This document shows positions 14,441 to 22,942 of a DNA stretch of 36,313 bases, piece by piece. Under the pieces are notes generated by a model. That model saw nothing but the letters and a program-made list of their open reading frames with translations. It made no database searches and was not told the DNA's origin. Location: contig CABRHH010000027.1 in NCBI GenBank assembly GCA_902470695.1, positions 1 to 36,313 on the forward strand, written 5' to 3'. Source of the stretch: an uncultured Collinsella sp. (GTDB taxonomy: Bacteria; Actinomycetota; Coriobacteriia; Coriobacteriales; Coriobacteriaceae). A program made the translations under genes and the position numbers. Every line of letters starts with the position of its first letter. The stretch's first letter is position 1.

Positions 14441-15697
14441 ATGCGCGAAACACATGACCTTGAGTTCAAGGAAGTCGTCACAAAAACGTTTCTAAAGACA
14501 GTGAGCGCCTTTGCCAATTATGGAACGGGACGAATCCTCTTTGGGGTTAACGACGCCGGAGAGTCAGTTGGTCTTGAGGATCCGACCTCTGATGCCCTTC
14601 GGATTGAAAACATGATTAACGATGCAATTGACCCGGTTCCCCACTTCACCCTCAGTCTGGACAAGGAAGAGCGGACCATCTGCCTGACCGTGTTCGAAGG
14701 CGCAGCCAAGCCATACCTTCTTGCGAAGAAAGCTTACCGTCGGGCCGACTCTGCAACCGTTGAAGTTGACAGAATCGAGTTCGGCAGACTTGTCCTTGCC
14801 GGGCAAAACATGACATTCGACGAACTTACATCGCGCTGGACGGACTTTTCCTTCTCCCTGCTTTCCAAACGGTTTATGAAGCACCTTGGGCTAACGACGT
14901 TTGATGACAATGCGCTGCGAACCCTGGGCTTGATTTCTGCAAACGGCGACTACACGAACGCAGCGGAGATCCTGTCCGATCGAAACGGGCTCCCTGGTGT
15001 TGACATTGTTAAGTTCGGCGACAGCATCAACGTCCTACTTGATAGGAAAACAGTTGTAGGCAAGTCGGTTTTGGAACAATACGATGCAGCACTCGAAATG
15101 TATGAGCGGTATTGCGTGTACGATGCCGTGTCTCAGACAGCTCGAGAACGGGTCGAACTCATTCCATTCGAGGCGTATAGAGAGGCCGTGGCAAACGCCC
15201 TCGTTCACCGCGTATGGGACACCAACGCCAACGTCACGATCTCGATGTACAGCGACAGAATTACGGTTGTGTCCCCTGGCGGCCTTCCAAGCGGAGTCAG
15301 CCCAGATGAATACCTCGGCGGCGGCATTTCAATCCCCAGGAACCCTCTAGTGGCCAATGTGTTCTTCCGGTTGAACTACATCGAGCAATTCGGAACGGGT
15401 ATTACCCGCATCAATGAAGCGTATAGCCCACTGGCAGCAGCACCGCTTTTTGATGTGCGAAATGCCTCCCTTTCCATTACGCTCCCCTTCGCTGTCGGGA
15501 CGCTCAGCGGCCTGACCCTCGATGAATCGGTCCTTCTAAGCAAGCTCAGCCGCACACTTCTGCTTTCTCGTAAAGAAATCGAACACGCGTCTGGTTTTAA
15601 TAAAGATAAAACGACGCGCATCCTGAATGCGCTCGTCTCGCGCCGTCTTGTAGAGAAAACGGGAGCAGGTCGAGGAACAAGGTATCGGAAAGTGTAG
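14441..15697 (+). CDS. AlbA_2-domain ATP-binding transcriptional regulator (RecG-like C-terminus)
   Basis: 418-residue protein of the AlbA_2/HATPase_c_4 group, often annotated as putative transcriptional regulator. The N-terminal DNA-binding AlbA_2 domain starts HDLEFKEVVTKTFLKTVSAF, with GRILFGVNDAGESVGLED. The middle holds GHKL-type ATPase motifs: EAVANALVHR (N box) and VVSPGGLPSGVSP, followed by RNPLVANVFFRLNYIEQFGTGI. The C-terminal winged helix is SRKEIEHASGFNKDKTTRIL…. The frame is open far upstream, but ATG 14441 is preceded by AGAAAGGAG and begins the conserved domain. GC is lower than in neighbours. Palindromes right upstream suggest autoregulation. Roles range from metabolic control to defence; none is shown here. 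Confidence 0.88.
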   Translation: MRETHDLEFKEVVTKTFLKTVSAFANYGTGRILFGVNDAGESVGLEDPTSDALRIENMINDAIDPVPHFTLSLDKEERTICLTVFEGAAKPYLLAKKAYRRADSATVEVDRIEFGRLVLAGQNMTFDELTSRWTDFSFSLLSKRFMKHLGLTTFDDNALRTLGLISANGDYTNAAEILSDRNGLPGVDIVKFGDSINVLLDRKTVVGKSVLEQYDAALEMYERYCVYDAVSQTARERVELIPFEAYREAVANALVHRVWDTNANVTISMYSDRITVVSPGGLPSGVSPDEYLGGGISIPRNPLVANVFFRLNYIEQFGTGITRINEAYSPLAAAPLFDVRNASLSITLPFAVGTLSGLTLDESVLLSKLSRTLLLSRKEIEHASGFNKDKTTRILNALVSRRLVEKTGAGRGTRYRKV

Positions 15698-15699
15698 GG

Positions 15700-15735
15700 C
15701 GGCTCGTGCTCACGATCCGTCTCGAACACGAGCCG
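15700..15735. terminator. Hairpin between convergent genes
   Basis: A 9-bp perfect stem CGGCTCGTG / CACGAGCCG with an 18-base loop lies between the AlbA_2 gene stop and the hydrolase stop. A T run is missing on both sides, so efficiency is uncertain. Confidence 0.5.
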
Positions 15736-15740
15736 TCATA

Positions 15741-16820
15741 TCAATTCGGCTGCAGAGATGAGAGCACGTCTGCGATGACGAGTGCGGCGTCCTCCGTTTG
15801 GGGGCGAACGCCCGGCCATTCAAAAAACCCATGGTCGCACCCGGCATAGCGAATTGGACGAACGGGAACGCCCAAATCAGACAGGCGCTTGGCAAAAGCC
15901 TCGTCTTGCACGCGCAGATAGTCGTACTCTGCTGAAATAATCGTAGTCGGAGGGAATGCAGAAAGCACTTCATCGCTTGCCCGCATAGCCGAAACCAGAG
16001 GGTCAACCAGGTCTTGCGGGCTCCTTGCATACATCATAGCCAAGGTTTCGAACGATCCCCTTAGACGGTCGACGCGGCTCCGCGCAACATCCGCCTGTTC
16101 TGGCACAACAGGATACAGCTCGTAGCTCCACGACGCATCTTCGGGACCTGCATCGACAAGTGGATACAGCTCTACCGCAGCTACAAATGCTCCTTGCGGC
16201 ATACGCTGGATGCACGCATTTGCCAAGCTACCCCCAGCACTATCTCCTGCAATAACCACACGAGAGGGATCAATACACAGGTTGCACGCGCAATCAAACA
16301 AGAAGTTTGCACATGCAACACAGTCGTCCACCGATGCTGGGAAAGGAGCCTCAGGCGCCAGGCGATAATCGGGGAAAACTACCAAGCTGCCCGATTGCTC
16401 AGCGATATACTCGAGCGCCCGACGGTACTGCAAAACGTTACCCGCGGTGAACCCTCCGCCATGAAAATACAAGAGAGCCGGAGACATCGCCTTGCGATCA
16501 GCGGGTTCCCACAGATATAGATTGATTTTATGATCGCGAACGTCAATCAGGCGCTCGTTGAATATGACATCGCTTGATGCTAGCCTTTCATCTGCTTTGA
16601 GCGGTCGATTTCTAACGCCCAGCAAACTGTCCCAAGACGGCGGGGTGCTATCCGATGCAGACGCTGACTTCCGCGCATTGGACAGCACTCGGGGGTCAAG
16701 CACGTGCTCACGCACATCGTCGGGAACAGGCCTGACCGCGACTGGAAGGCCGTTGACTTCAATCAACCTCTGTTCGTCACGCAATGCCGCAACAAGCTCT
16801 GGGGCATACATCCTCGTCAT
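15741..16820 (-). CDS. Alpha/beta hydrolase (hormone-sensitive lipase-type esterase)
   Basis: 359-residue predicted carboxylic-ester hydrolase. It has the oxyanion-hole motif YFHGGGFTAGN and the nucleophile elbow VIAGDSAGGSLANA. The acid follows in ISAEYDYLRVQDE and the base in CDHGFFEWPG, so the Ser-Asp-His triad is complete. No signal peptide, so it acts in the cytoplasm. Its ATG starts two bases after the aldo-keto reductase stop, pointing to co-translation. It might remove an acyl group from the sugar handled by this operon, but its substrate is unknown. Base composition is lower in GC than in the housekeeping genes. Confidence 0.9.
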   Translation of the reverse strand: MTRMYAPELVAALRDEQRLIEVNGLPVAVRPVPDDVREHVLDPRVLSNARKSASASDSTPPSWDSLLGVRNRPLKADERLASSDVIFNERLIDVRDHKINLYLWEPADRKAMSPALLYFHGGGFTAGNVLQYRRALEYIAEQSGSLVVFPDYRLAPEAPFPASVDDCVACANFLFDCACNLCIDPSRVVIAGDSAGGSLANACIQRMPQGAFVAAVELYPLVDAGPEDASWSYELYPVVPEQADVARSRVDRLRGSFETLAMMYARSPQDLVDPLVSAMRASDEVLSAFPPTTIISAEYDYLRVQDEAFAKRLSDLGVPVRPIRYAGCDHGFFEWPGVRPQTEDAALVIADVLSSLQPN

Positions 16821-16822
16821 CG

Positions 16823-17767
16823 TTATAGCCCCAAACGATCGAGCTCGGCATCAAGTCGAGCGACCTCATCATCGGAGAGCCTCCAATTAAAGGCGGCGCA
16901 GTTTTCGTCGGCATGCACAACGGTGCGGACGCCCACCAAAGATGTTCCAACGTAACTCTTCTGACAACTCCAGTTGAGCGCCACCTGAGACACCGGAGCA
17001 CCATGCTTTCCAGCAATTTCATCCATCACATGCAGCAGCTCCTGAACTTTGGAGAACTTGGGCTCGCGGAAATAATCGTAGAACGTGAGACGCGTATCCC
17101 CTTCGGAAAAATCGGGTGCCGAGCGAAACTTCCCAGAAAGGATACCGGCACCCATCGACCCGTAAGTCATGGAATCGATACCCCTAACCGCCCCCCATTG
17201 CATCAGTCCCACAGACCGGCGATCAACCATAGAAAACGGCGGTTGTTGCACGTCGACCTTGCCGTAGCGCTGACACTCCTCAATCATTTCCACCGTAAAG
17301 TTCGACACGCCGATGAAACGAATCTTCCCCTGCTTGCGAAGTAGCTCGAGCGCACTCATGGTTTCTGCAAACGGAGTGTTTAGATCCGGCCAATGAACGA
17401 AGTAAAAGTCAATGTGGTCCGTCTTGAGGTTGTACAGCGAGCTCTCGACTTCACGCAAAACGTTTTTGAATGAGGAGTCCCTGTCATAACCGTTTGCACT
17501 CGTAACCAATCCAACTTTTGATGAGAGGAGCACCTTGTCTCGATAGCCTCCCGAAAGCGCCTCTCCAACCACTTTCTCTGAATATCCGTTACCGTAGCAC
17601 GGGGCAGTGTCCACAAGGTTCACCCCATTGTCAATCATGCGACGAATCGCATGAACAGATGCCTCTTTATCGACTGGTCCATAGTTGTCTCCCCCAATCG
17701 CCCATGTGCCAACAGCAAGCTCTGAGACGTCAACGTCCGCGTTGCCGAAATGTTTGTATCGCATCAT
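16823..17767 (-). CDS. Aldo/keto reductase
   Basis: 314-residue NADPH-dependent reductase with the (beta/alpha)8 fold. The catalytic tetrad is present: Asp53 (NLVDTAPCYG), Tyr58 (same stretch), Lys84 (LLSSKVGLV) and His125 (FVHWPDLN). The C-terminal cofactor region has LVGVRTVVHADEN. Two adjacent ATG codons start the frame; AAGGGAG sits two and five bases before them, so the second (17764) may be used. It is coupled to the hydrolase downstream and separated from the PTS by a hairpin. A role in reducing an aldehyde from the aldolase step (for example glyceraldehyde to glycerol) is an inference from context. Confidence 0.92.
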   Translation of the reverse strand: MMRYKHFGNADVDVSELAVGTWAIGGDNYGPVDKEASVHAIRRMIDNGVNLVDTAPCYGNGYSEKVVGEALSGGYRDKVLLSSKVGLVTSANGYDRDSSFKNVLREVESSLYNLKTDHIDFYFVHWPDLNTPFAETMSALELLRKQGKIRFIGVSNFTVEMIEECQRYGKVDVQQPPFSMVDRRSVGLMQWGAVRGIDSMTYGSMGAGILSGKFRSAPDFSEGDTRLTFYDYFREPKFSKVQELLHVMDEIAGKHGAPVSQVALNWSCQKSYVGTSLVGVRTVVHADENCAAFNWRLSDDEVARLDAELDRLGL

Positions 17768-17794
17768 TGCTCCCTTACGTCTCGCATTGTTTTG

Positions 17795-17832
17795 AAAAGG
17801 CGGTCAGCAGCCATCAAGGACAACCGACCGCC
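17795..17832 (-). terminator. Terminator-like hairpin after the PTS IID gene
   Basis: On the minus strand GGCGGTC pairs with GACCGCC across a 20-base loop and is followed by TTTTC. It would end or reduce transcription between the PTS genes and the reductase-hydrolase pair. Confidence 0.55.
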
Positions 17833-17879
17833 CATCGAGCGCTCAGCTTTAGAGCACGGGCTTCGTGCAATCCTCTCAG

Positions 17880-18713
17880 TTACACCACGCCAACCAGGCC
17901 CAAAGCGAGTGCAAGCACCATAACGCCCAGCAAAATCCAGTTGACATTGACGTTTTTCTTGAGCATCCACAGACACAACAAGGTCAAGCTAAGTGGAACG
18001 ATGCCCTTGAAAATAGAGTCAAGGTAAGTCTGGACCATGATTTGATCGGCATCCTGAACGGGAATCGACAAGATGGTATTGAAATTCACGTTTGCCGCAG
18101 TCATTGCGCCGATCATCACCAAGCCGACAGTGGATGTAGCTTTGGTGATGAGCTTCATCAAGCCGCCCTCATACAGCTGTGAGATGAAGCTCGCGCCCAT
18201 CTGAAACCCCAAATACGTCATGAAGTAACGGCATAAGACTGAGGGGATGTTATAGATGAGCAGGAACATGATCGCACCAAGTGGGGATCCGGACATGGCA
18301 AGGTTAATACCGATGCCCGCAGCAATCACGCGCAAGACGCCCCAGAAAATCGCATCGCCGATGCCAGACATGGGCCCCATAAGCGAAACCTTGATGCCAT
18401 CGATGGACTCGGTGTCAAAATCATCATGTTGGGCGTTCTCGCGTTCCATGGAGGCGACTAGACCCATCGCGAATGTGCCAACATTCTGTGTAATATTGTA
18501 CCAAGTGGTATGTCTCTTCATCGCTTCGGCATGCTTTTTGGCATCGCCAGCATAATACCGGTTGAGCGCTGGCTGTATAGAATAGAGCCAGCCGTCAGCA
18601 CCCGCCTTTACAGAACCGCCGGCGCAAGATGCAAACACGGAGAAGGAGCGAAGGAAAATCCTATTGAGCATCTTACGGTCATCAGTGCTCATGCTTTTCG
18701 TCAACTTACTCAT
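17880..18713 (-). CDS. PTS mannose/fructose/sorbose family IID component
   Basis: 277-residue membrane subunit that, with IIC, forms the sugar channel of a mannose-type phosphotransferase system. Family marks include the stretch FLRSFSVFASCAGGSVKAGADGW-like N-terminal helix region, HTTWYNITQNVGTFAMGLVA, and the conserved GIKVSLMGPMSGIGDAIFWG. Three or four hydrophobic segments occupy the second half (for example WILLGVMVLALALGLVGVV). The start overlaps the IIC stop as ATGA. Normal length for IID is about 270-285. It lies in the island and its partner IIC gene is frameshifted. Confidence 0.94.
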   Translation of the reverse strand: MSKLTKSMSTDDRKMLNRIFLRSFSVFASCAGGSVKAGADGWLYSIQPALNRYYAGDAKKHAEAMKRHTTWYNITQNVGTFAMGLVASMERENAQHDDFDTESIDGIKVSLMGPMSGIGDAIFWGVLRVIAAGIGINLAMSGSPLGAIMFLLIYNIPSVLCRYFMTYLGFQMGASFISQLYEGGLMKLITKATSTVGLVMIGAMTAANVNFNTILSIPVQDADQIMVQTYLDSIFKGIVPLSLTLLCLWMLKKNVNVNWILLGVMVLALALGLVGVV

Positions 18714-19517
18714 GCGAAGAAATCCTCCTCGTCGGATATAGCAGAATCAACAACAGCAACGGAAGCGCTCTTGTGTTCAAGATCGAACAGCTCCTTGTCG
18801 CGCAGGGCCTGGACAACCGCGAACACGACGCCGATAACCGCAATGGCAATCATGGGCATGTCAAGATAGATGTACAGAACAAATCCCAAGAAGAAGTAGA
18901 CAGCTAGCTCCTTGCTCCAGAGCATCTTGAGCAACAGGGCCATACCAACAGCAGGCAACAGAGCGCCAACCGCATTGAGTCCCGACATTACATTCGCTGG
19001 AATTTGATCGACAATCGCCGCCACCGGCTCCGCACCGAGGTGCACGCCCAAGAAAGCGATGATGCCGAAGATTGCATACTTAAGGAACCATAGGACATAG
19101 TGCTGAATTGCCAGCGCGCGCTCGTTGCCCTCCGCCGCAAGCCTATCGAAACGCCCCGCAAACATGGCGAGCGCCACGTTGTTCCAAAAGATTGACACAA
19201 ACGCCGTCACAACGCCGACGGGGACAGCGAGCGTAATCGCAGCGCCTTGGTCAATACCAGCAACCGTAAACGCAACAGCCAAAGCAGTCGCAGTGACTGG
19301 TTCAGCCGAGATTGCACCGCCAATATTGATTGACTGCGCCCATAAAAAATGCTTCAAGCGATGCACCGATGACGATACCCGCTTGTACATCCCCCATAAG
19401 CACACCGGCAACAAGACCGACCACAAGGGGCCGCTCAATCATGCACTGATCAATCAACCAGTTGCCGCCGTAACAAATCACCACGGTCAACCAAGCCATA
19501 CATGCCAAACCAACCAT
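18710..19517 (-). pseudogene. PTS IIC component, frameshifted by a 4-bp duplication
   Basis: The first 63 codons (from ATG at 19517, preceded by GGAGGAAG) encode a normal IIC N-terminus: LVVGLVAGVLMGDVQAGIVI and GASLEAFFMGAVN. The frame then runs into QYWRCNLG and a stop. The continuing IIC sequence (NIGGAISAEPVTATALAVAF and so on) is in another frame down to 18710. The cause is a tandem CAATCAAT (plus strand ATTGATTG, 19325-19332) where one CAAT is expected. Removing four bases gives a single 267-residue protein of normal length with several hydrophobic segments. It may be a true mutation, a phase-variable state, or a sequencing or assembly error. The second half is otherwise undamaged, which argues for a recent change. 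Confidence 0.9.
19325..19332. repeat. 4-bp tandem duplication (ATTG twice) causing the frameshift
   Basis: The two adjacent ATTG units (CAAT on the coding strand) add four bases to the IIC gene. Two short direct units are compatible with slippage. Confidence 0.85.
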
Positions 19518-19576
19518 GCGTTCTTCCTCCCTCTTTCCCTTTGCTCCGAATGGAGCAATTTCAAACCTGAAATCCG

Positions 19577-20080
19577 CTACTTTTCAGCCGTCTTGATGAG
19601 CTCGGAGATGGGCGTCCTGCCATGTTGAGGAATGAGCTGATGGAAAACAGGGATGCCCTGCTCGCATAGCTCTCTTGCCGCCGCAAGCTCGCTAGGATTG
19701 AGCATGATCGTGTCGTTGAGCTGTACCTTACTGGCTGCATCTGACTTATCGAAACGACCGACATTTGCCACGTTTACCTCGGCAACACAGCCAGGAGCAC
19801 CCTTCACCAGTTCAAGCACATCCCGCACGCAGTTCGTAAGCGCAAAAATGCGCATATCTGCACCACGAGGATCCTTGGCGATACGAATGGCGTCTTTTAC
19901 GGTTTTGACCAGCAGCTTCTGACCGGCAGGTGTAGCCATCTGAAGTGTCATCCGAAGCGCATCGCTCTCTACAGCCGCATCATTTGCAACAACAATGTGC
20001 TTAGTGTTTAACTCCTTGCTCCAAACCAAGGCAACCTGCCCATGGATAAGACGATCATCAACACGAACCTGAACGATCAT
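19577..20080 (-). CDS. PTS mannose/fructose/sorbose family IIB component
   Basis: 167-residue cytoplasmic subunit. The phosphorylated histidine is His13 in VRVDDRLIHGQVALVW, the signature of the mannose-type IIB fold. The following sequence (HIVVANDAAVESDALRMTLQ and VNVANVGRFD) matches the family. It takes phosphate from IIA and passes it to the sugar. The ATG at 20080 has AAGGGAG upstream. It lies between IIA and the broken IIC gene; order IIA-IIB-IIC-IID is normal. The transported sugar cannot be deduced. Confidence 0.95.
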   Translation of the reverse strand: MIVQVRVDDRLIHGQVALVWSKELNTKHIVVANDAAVESDALRMTLQMATPAGQKLLVKTVKDAIRIAKDPRGADMRIFALTNCVRDVLELVKGAPGCVAEVNVANVGRFDKSDAASKVQLNDTIMLNPSELAAARELCEQGIPVFHQLIPQHGRTPISELIKTAEK

Positions 20081-20139
20081 TTGAAACTCCCTTCTTATCG
20101 CTCATGCAAGCGGCAAACACATCTGAAAGCCACCAAGTG

Positions 20140-20577
20140 TTAATCGAAAAAAACTTCATCGGTAATTGAAGCGGCGGCGCCAGCGGTTGCCTCTGAAACA
20201 CATTCCATGCGGCGCATCAGCCCGGACGCATTGCAGACAATCTCATCCATGAGCTCAGGGGTTATAGGATCAGCCCGTACTAGCGTCTCAATTACCACAG
20301 CGAGATTGAACCCAGTTACATGAACGATGCCTTTTTTCTCCGGCTCCAGCAGCACCACTTTTTGAAACACGCTGCCACCATAGATATCCGTGAAGATAAC
20401 CGCATCGTCATCGCAATCAACCGAATCGATGAACTCCTGGATAGAGGAGGTGTAATCACGCTCATCCACATACGCGTTGACCGTAGCGATTACGTCCTGA
20501 TTGCCCGTAAGAATCCCCACTGAGCTCTTGATGCCGTCAGCCAGGTACCCATGTGAAGCAACAAGTATCTTCTTCAT
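20140..20577 (-). CDS. PTS mannose/fructose/sorbose family IIA component
   Basis: 145-residue cytoplasmic subunit of the mannose-type IIA fold. The active-site histidine is His9 in ILVASHGYLADGIKSSV. The loop ADAVIFTDIYGGS-like region here reads DDAVIFTDIYGGSVFQKV and is typical of the family. It accepts phosphate from HPr. HPr and enzyme I are not in the window. AGGGG precedes the start and it begins eight bases after the aldolase stop, so they are probably co-translated. Confidence 0.95.
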   Translation of the reverse strand: MKKILVASHGYLADGIKSSVGILTGNQDVIATVNAYVDERDYTSSIQEFIDSVDCDDDAVIFTDIYGGSVFQKVVLLEPEKKGIVHVTGFNLAVVIETLVRADPITPELMDEIVCNASGLMRRMECVSEATAGAAASITDEVFFD

Positions 20578-20585
20578 TTCGACCC

Positions 20586-21443
20586 CTAAACAAGCGAATA
20601 GCCGTTTGGATTAAGCAGCTTGATCTTTTCGGCGACGAACGACACCATGTCAGGGCCAATTTCACGCATCAGTCCGAAAGCGTCCGTGTTGTACATGTCT
20701 GATTTAACATGCTGCTCAATGGATCGATACATCGTACGGAAGTATTCTGTAGCAATGTTGTACTTACTCATGCCACAATTCACTGTCTCTTGAAGCTGCT
20801 CGTCAGGAATATCGGAGCATCCATGCATAACCAACGGAACGCGCACAGCCGAGCGAACGTCTTGGATGCGCTGCATGTCGATTTGAGGCGTCTTCACATA
20901 AGCACCGTGTGCATTGCCCACGGCAATCGCCAACGAACCGCATCCAGTACGTTCCACAAACTCAGCAGCTTGCGCAGGGTCGGTATACAAATTGGGGCTG
21001 GCAAAGTCATCTGCGTTCGCCCCGCTCCCAACGTGTCCAAGTTCAGCCTCAACATCGACCCCAAAAATACCGCCGACCTCGACGACCGCTTTCGTCAGCG
21101 CAATATTCTCCTCATAGGGCAACGAAGAGCCATCAACCATAACCGAAGGAAATCCATCGCGTATACCGCTTACTGCGATGTCGTAGTCTACCGAGTGATC
21201 AAGGTGGACAGCAACTGGAACTGAAGCTTGCTCAGCATAGTACTTTGCAACAGCCGAAACGAGACTCAGTGGCATATATTCGCTGAACCCTGGATAGAAC
21301 TGTACAATGATTGGCATATGCTCCTGTTCAGCTCCGGCGACGATGTATTTTATGGTCTCGAAATTGAACGTATTGACTGCGGGCACTCCATAATGGTGCT
21401 CTGTCGCGTCTTTGAGCAGATCATTCACGTTTACCAATGCCAT
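20586..21443 (-). CDS. Class II ketose-(bis)phosphate aldolase
   Basis: 285-residue zinc-dependent aldolase of the fructose/tagatose-bisphosphate aldolase family. The metal ligands are His83 (HLDHSVDYD), His178 (VGNAHGAYV) and His206 (VMHGCSDIP); Asp82 is the catalytic acid. The phosphate-binding end KYNIATEYF is present, though the usual GGSG after the third histidine is GCSD here. The start is set at 21443 (MALVNVNDLL), with AAGGGAG upstream; the longer frame has no site. No sugar kinase is nearby. The simplest reading is cleavage of a ketose phosphate made by the PTS. GatY/KbaY-type tagatose and fructose enzymes are the nearest named relatives. Confidence 0.9.
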   Translation of the reverse strand: MALVNVNDLLKDATEHHYGVPAVNTFNFETIKYIVAGAEQEHMPIIVQFYPGFSEYMPLSLVSAVAKYYAEQASVPVAVHLDHSVDYDIAVSGIRDGFPSVMVDGSSLPYEENIALTKAVVEVGGIFGVDVEAELGHVGSGANADDFASPNLYTDPAQAAEFVERTGCGSLAIAVGNAHGAYVKTPQIDMQRIQDVRSAVRVPLVMHGCSDIPDEQLQETVNCGMSKYNIATEYFRTMYRSIEQHVKSDMYNTDAFGLMREIGPDMVSFVAEKIKLLNPNGYSLV

Positions 21444-21516
21444 AAATTGCTCCCTTTCGCATAGAACTAACTTCCATCCCTTACATCTGCATACGGCTCG
21501 CACCGAGCCGTAATGC

Positions 21517-22773
21517 TCACCTGTAGCAGCGAGCGCGTCGGTATACAGCGAGCACGACGAGAGTCGCTGCCAGCACCAACGCTGCCGCTAGGAAGAATGA
21601 CATCCGCATTCCAAATGTATCGCCAGCAAAACCGCCAGCTAGGTTCGCTATCAACATCGCTAGACCACTTTGAACCGCAACAAGAACACTCTGTCCTTGC
21701 GACTGCCTGCCAGGCAGGACATGCTCCGTAACATAGCGCGCGCAGGAATAGTACACCGTCATATAGGTCACGCTCTGCAGCAACTGTCCGGCCACCATTG
21801 TCGGCACCAAACCGAAACCGATAAAAACCAAGCGCAGGACCATAAAAAAGCACGAGGCAATCAGCAACCGCATCTCGCCCCATCGACGCGTGATTGAACC
21901 TGCGAGCAGCAGAACCGGAATCTCGCTTAAAGCTGAAATGGCACTGAGCATTCCCACAAGACCCTGTCCATAACCCAGATCGAGGACATACCGACCAATG
22001 AAGCTGCCCGAAAACCCAAGTCCCATCTGGCTCACGAACGCAAAAGCGAGTACGCAATAAATCTTGCGAGACTCGAATGCTCCCAGCACCGGGCGCTTGG
22101 CATCGAGGCCCGCTGCAACATCAGCCAGCCTTGAATGGCTGCAGTCACTCACCTCGCTGACCATACGCTGCCCGTTCGGAAGCGCCGTCACAACAATAAG
22201 AAACAGTACGCACAGTAAAGCCACAACCACAAATTGAGCTCGTGGGACCTTCTCAAGATACGCTCCAACGATGAAAACGATGAACGCGTACCCAAAAGTC
22301 CCGCCCAAGCGTACCCTGGCAAATTCAATTTTCTTCGCGAGGCATCCATCGATTACCAGGGCGTCGCTCAACGGAAGGAGAGCAGAAAAGAACACCGAAA
22401 ATATCACGGTTGCGAGCAGCACTGCCTCGAATTGTGTTCCGACATAGTACAGCAGTGTGGAAATTGCAGCCCCAATAATCAAGGATCCCAGCACAAGCTT
22501 TCTTTTGGCTGTTCGATCACTCAAGTAAGCCCAGGCGGGCTGAACAAACAAAACCGCCAACGGCTGGACCATCAGCAAAACACCGGTCTGCATTGCTGTT
22601 AGACCGACTGATTTGAAATATGAGCTCAGAAAGGGAGTGTAGGTTCCGGCAATCATCCAATAGACTGCATTCGCCACAAAAAGCGAAAGACCGACAGCGG
22701 ACAGCTCTTCCCGAAACCGTAGTGTCTTGACGGCTTTTCCACCCATCGACGTCTTTAACAAATCTGCTGCCAT
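21517..22773 (-). CDS. MFS transporter (sugar/oligosaccharide-type)
   Basis: 418-residue membrane protein of the major facilitator superfamily with about 12 hydrophobic helices. The loop between helices 2 and 3 reads PAWAYLSDRTAKRKL, the family's D-R-x-x-(R/K) type motif. The N-terminal half resembles LacY-like MFS_1 proteins (AVYWMIAGTYTPFLSSYFKS). The start at 22773 (MAADLLK) has GGAGGTG upstream. It is the first gene of the minus-strand operon, before the aldolase. Having an MFS carrier and a PTS in one operon is unusual; it may be an importer of a related sugar or an exporter. Substrate unknown. Confidence 0.9.
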   Translation of the reverse strand: MAADLLKTSMGGKAVKTLRFREELSAVGLSLFVANAVYWMIAGTYTPFLSSYFKSVGLTAMQTGVLLMVQPLAVLFVQPAWAYLSDRTAKRKLVLGSLIIGAAISTLLYYVGTQFEAVLLATVIFSVFFSALLPLSDALVIDGCLAKKIEFARVRLGGTFGYAFIVFIVGAYLEKVPRAQFVVVALLCVLFLIVVTALPNGQRMVSEVSDCSHSRLADVAAGLDAKRPVLGAFESRKIYCVLAFAFVSQMGLGFSGSFIGRYVLDLGYGQGLVGMLSAISALSEIPVLLLAGSITRRWGEMRLLIASCFFMVLRLVFIGFGLVPTMVAGQLLQSVTYMTVYYSCARYVTEHVLPGRQSQGQSVLVAVQSGLAMLIANLAGGFAGDTFGMRMSFFLAAALVLAATLVVLAVYRRARCYR

Positions 22774-22835
22774 CCCATTCACCTCCCAGAGCAAATGTGT
22801 AATGATGTTTTACGAAAGACTGAAATTACTTATCT

Positions 22836-22867
22836 GTGTTTCATATTATTATCCACTTACGAAACAC
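22836..22867. promoter_or_regulatory. Inverted repeat between the PTS operon and its regulator
   Basis: Perfect 7-bp arms GTGTTTC and GAAACAC with 18 bases between them sit in the AT-rich divergent spacer (22774-22942). It is a candidate binding site for the RpiR regulator, and could control both directions. No unambiguous promoter pair was found around it. Confidence 0.45.
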
Positions 22868-22942
22868 TCGTTCATCTCAAAATGCAACTATACCGCGAAC
22901 GGTGGGTTACAGTCGGTGAACGGCAAGCGAAAGGCATACACG

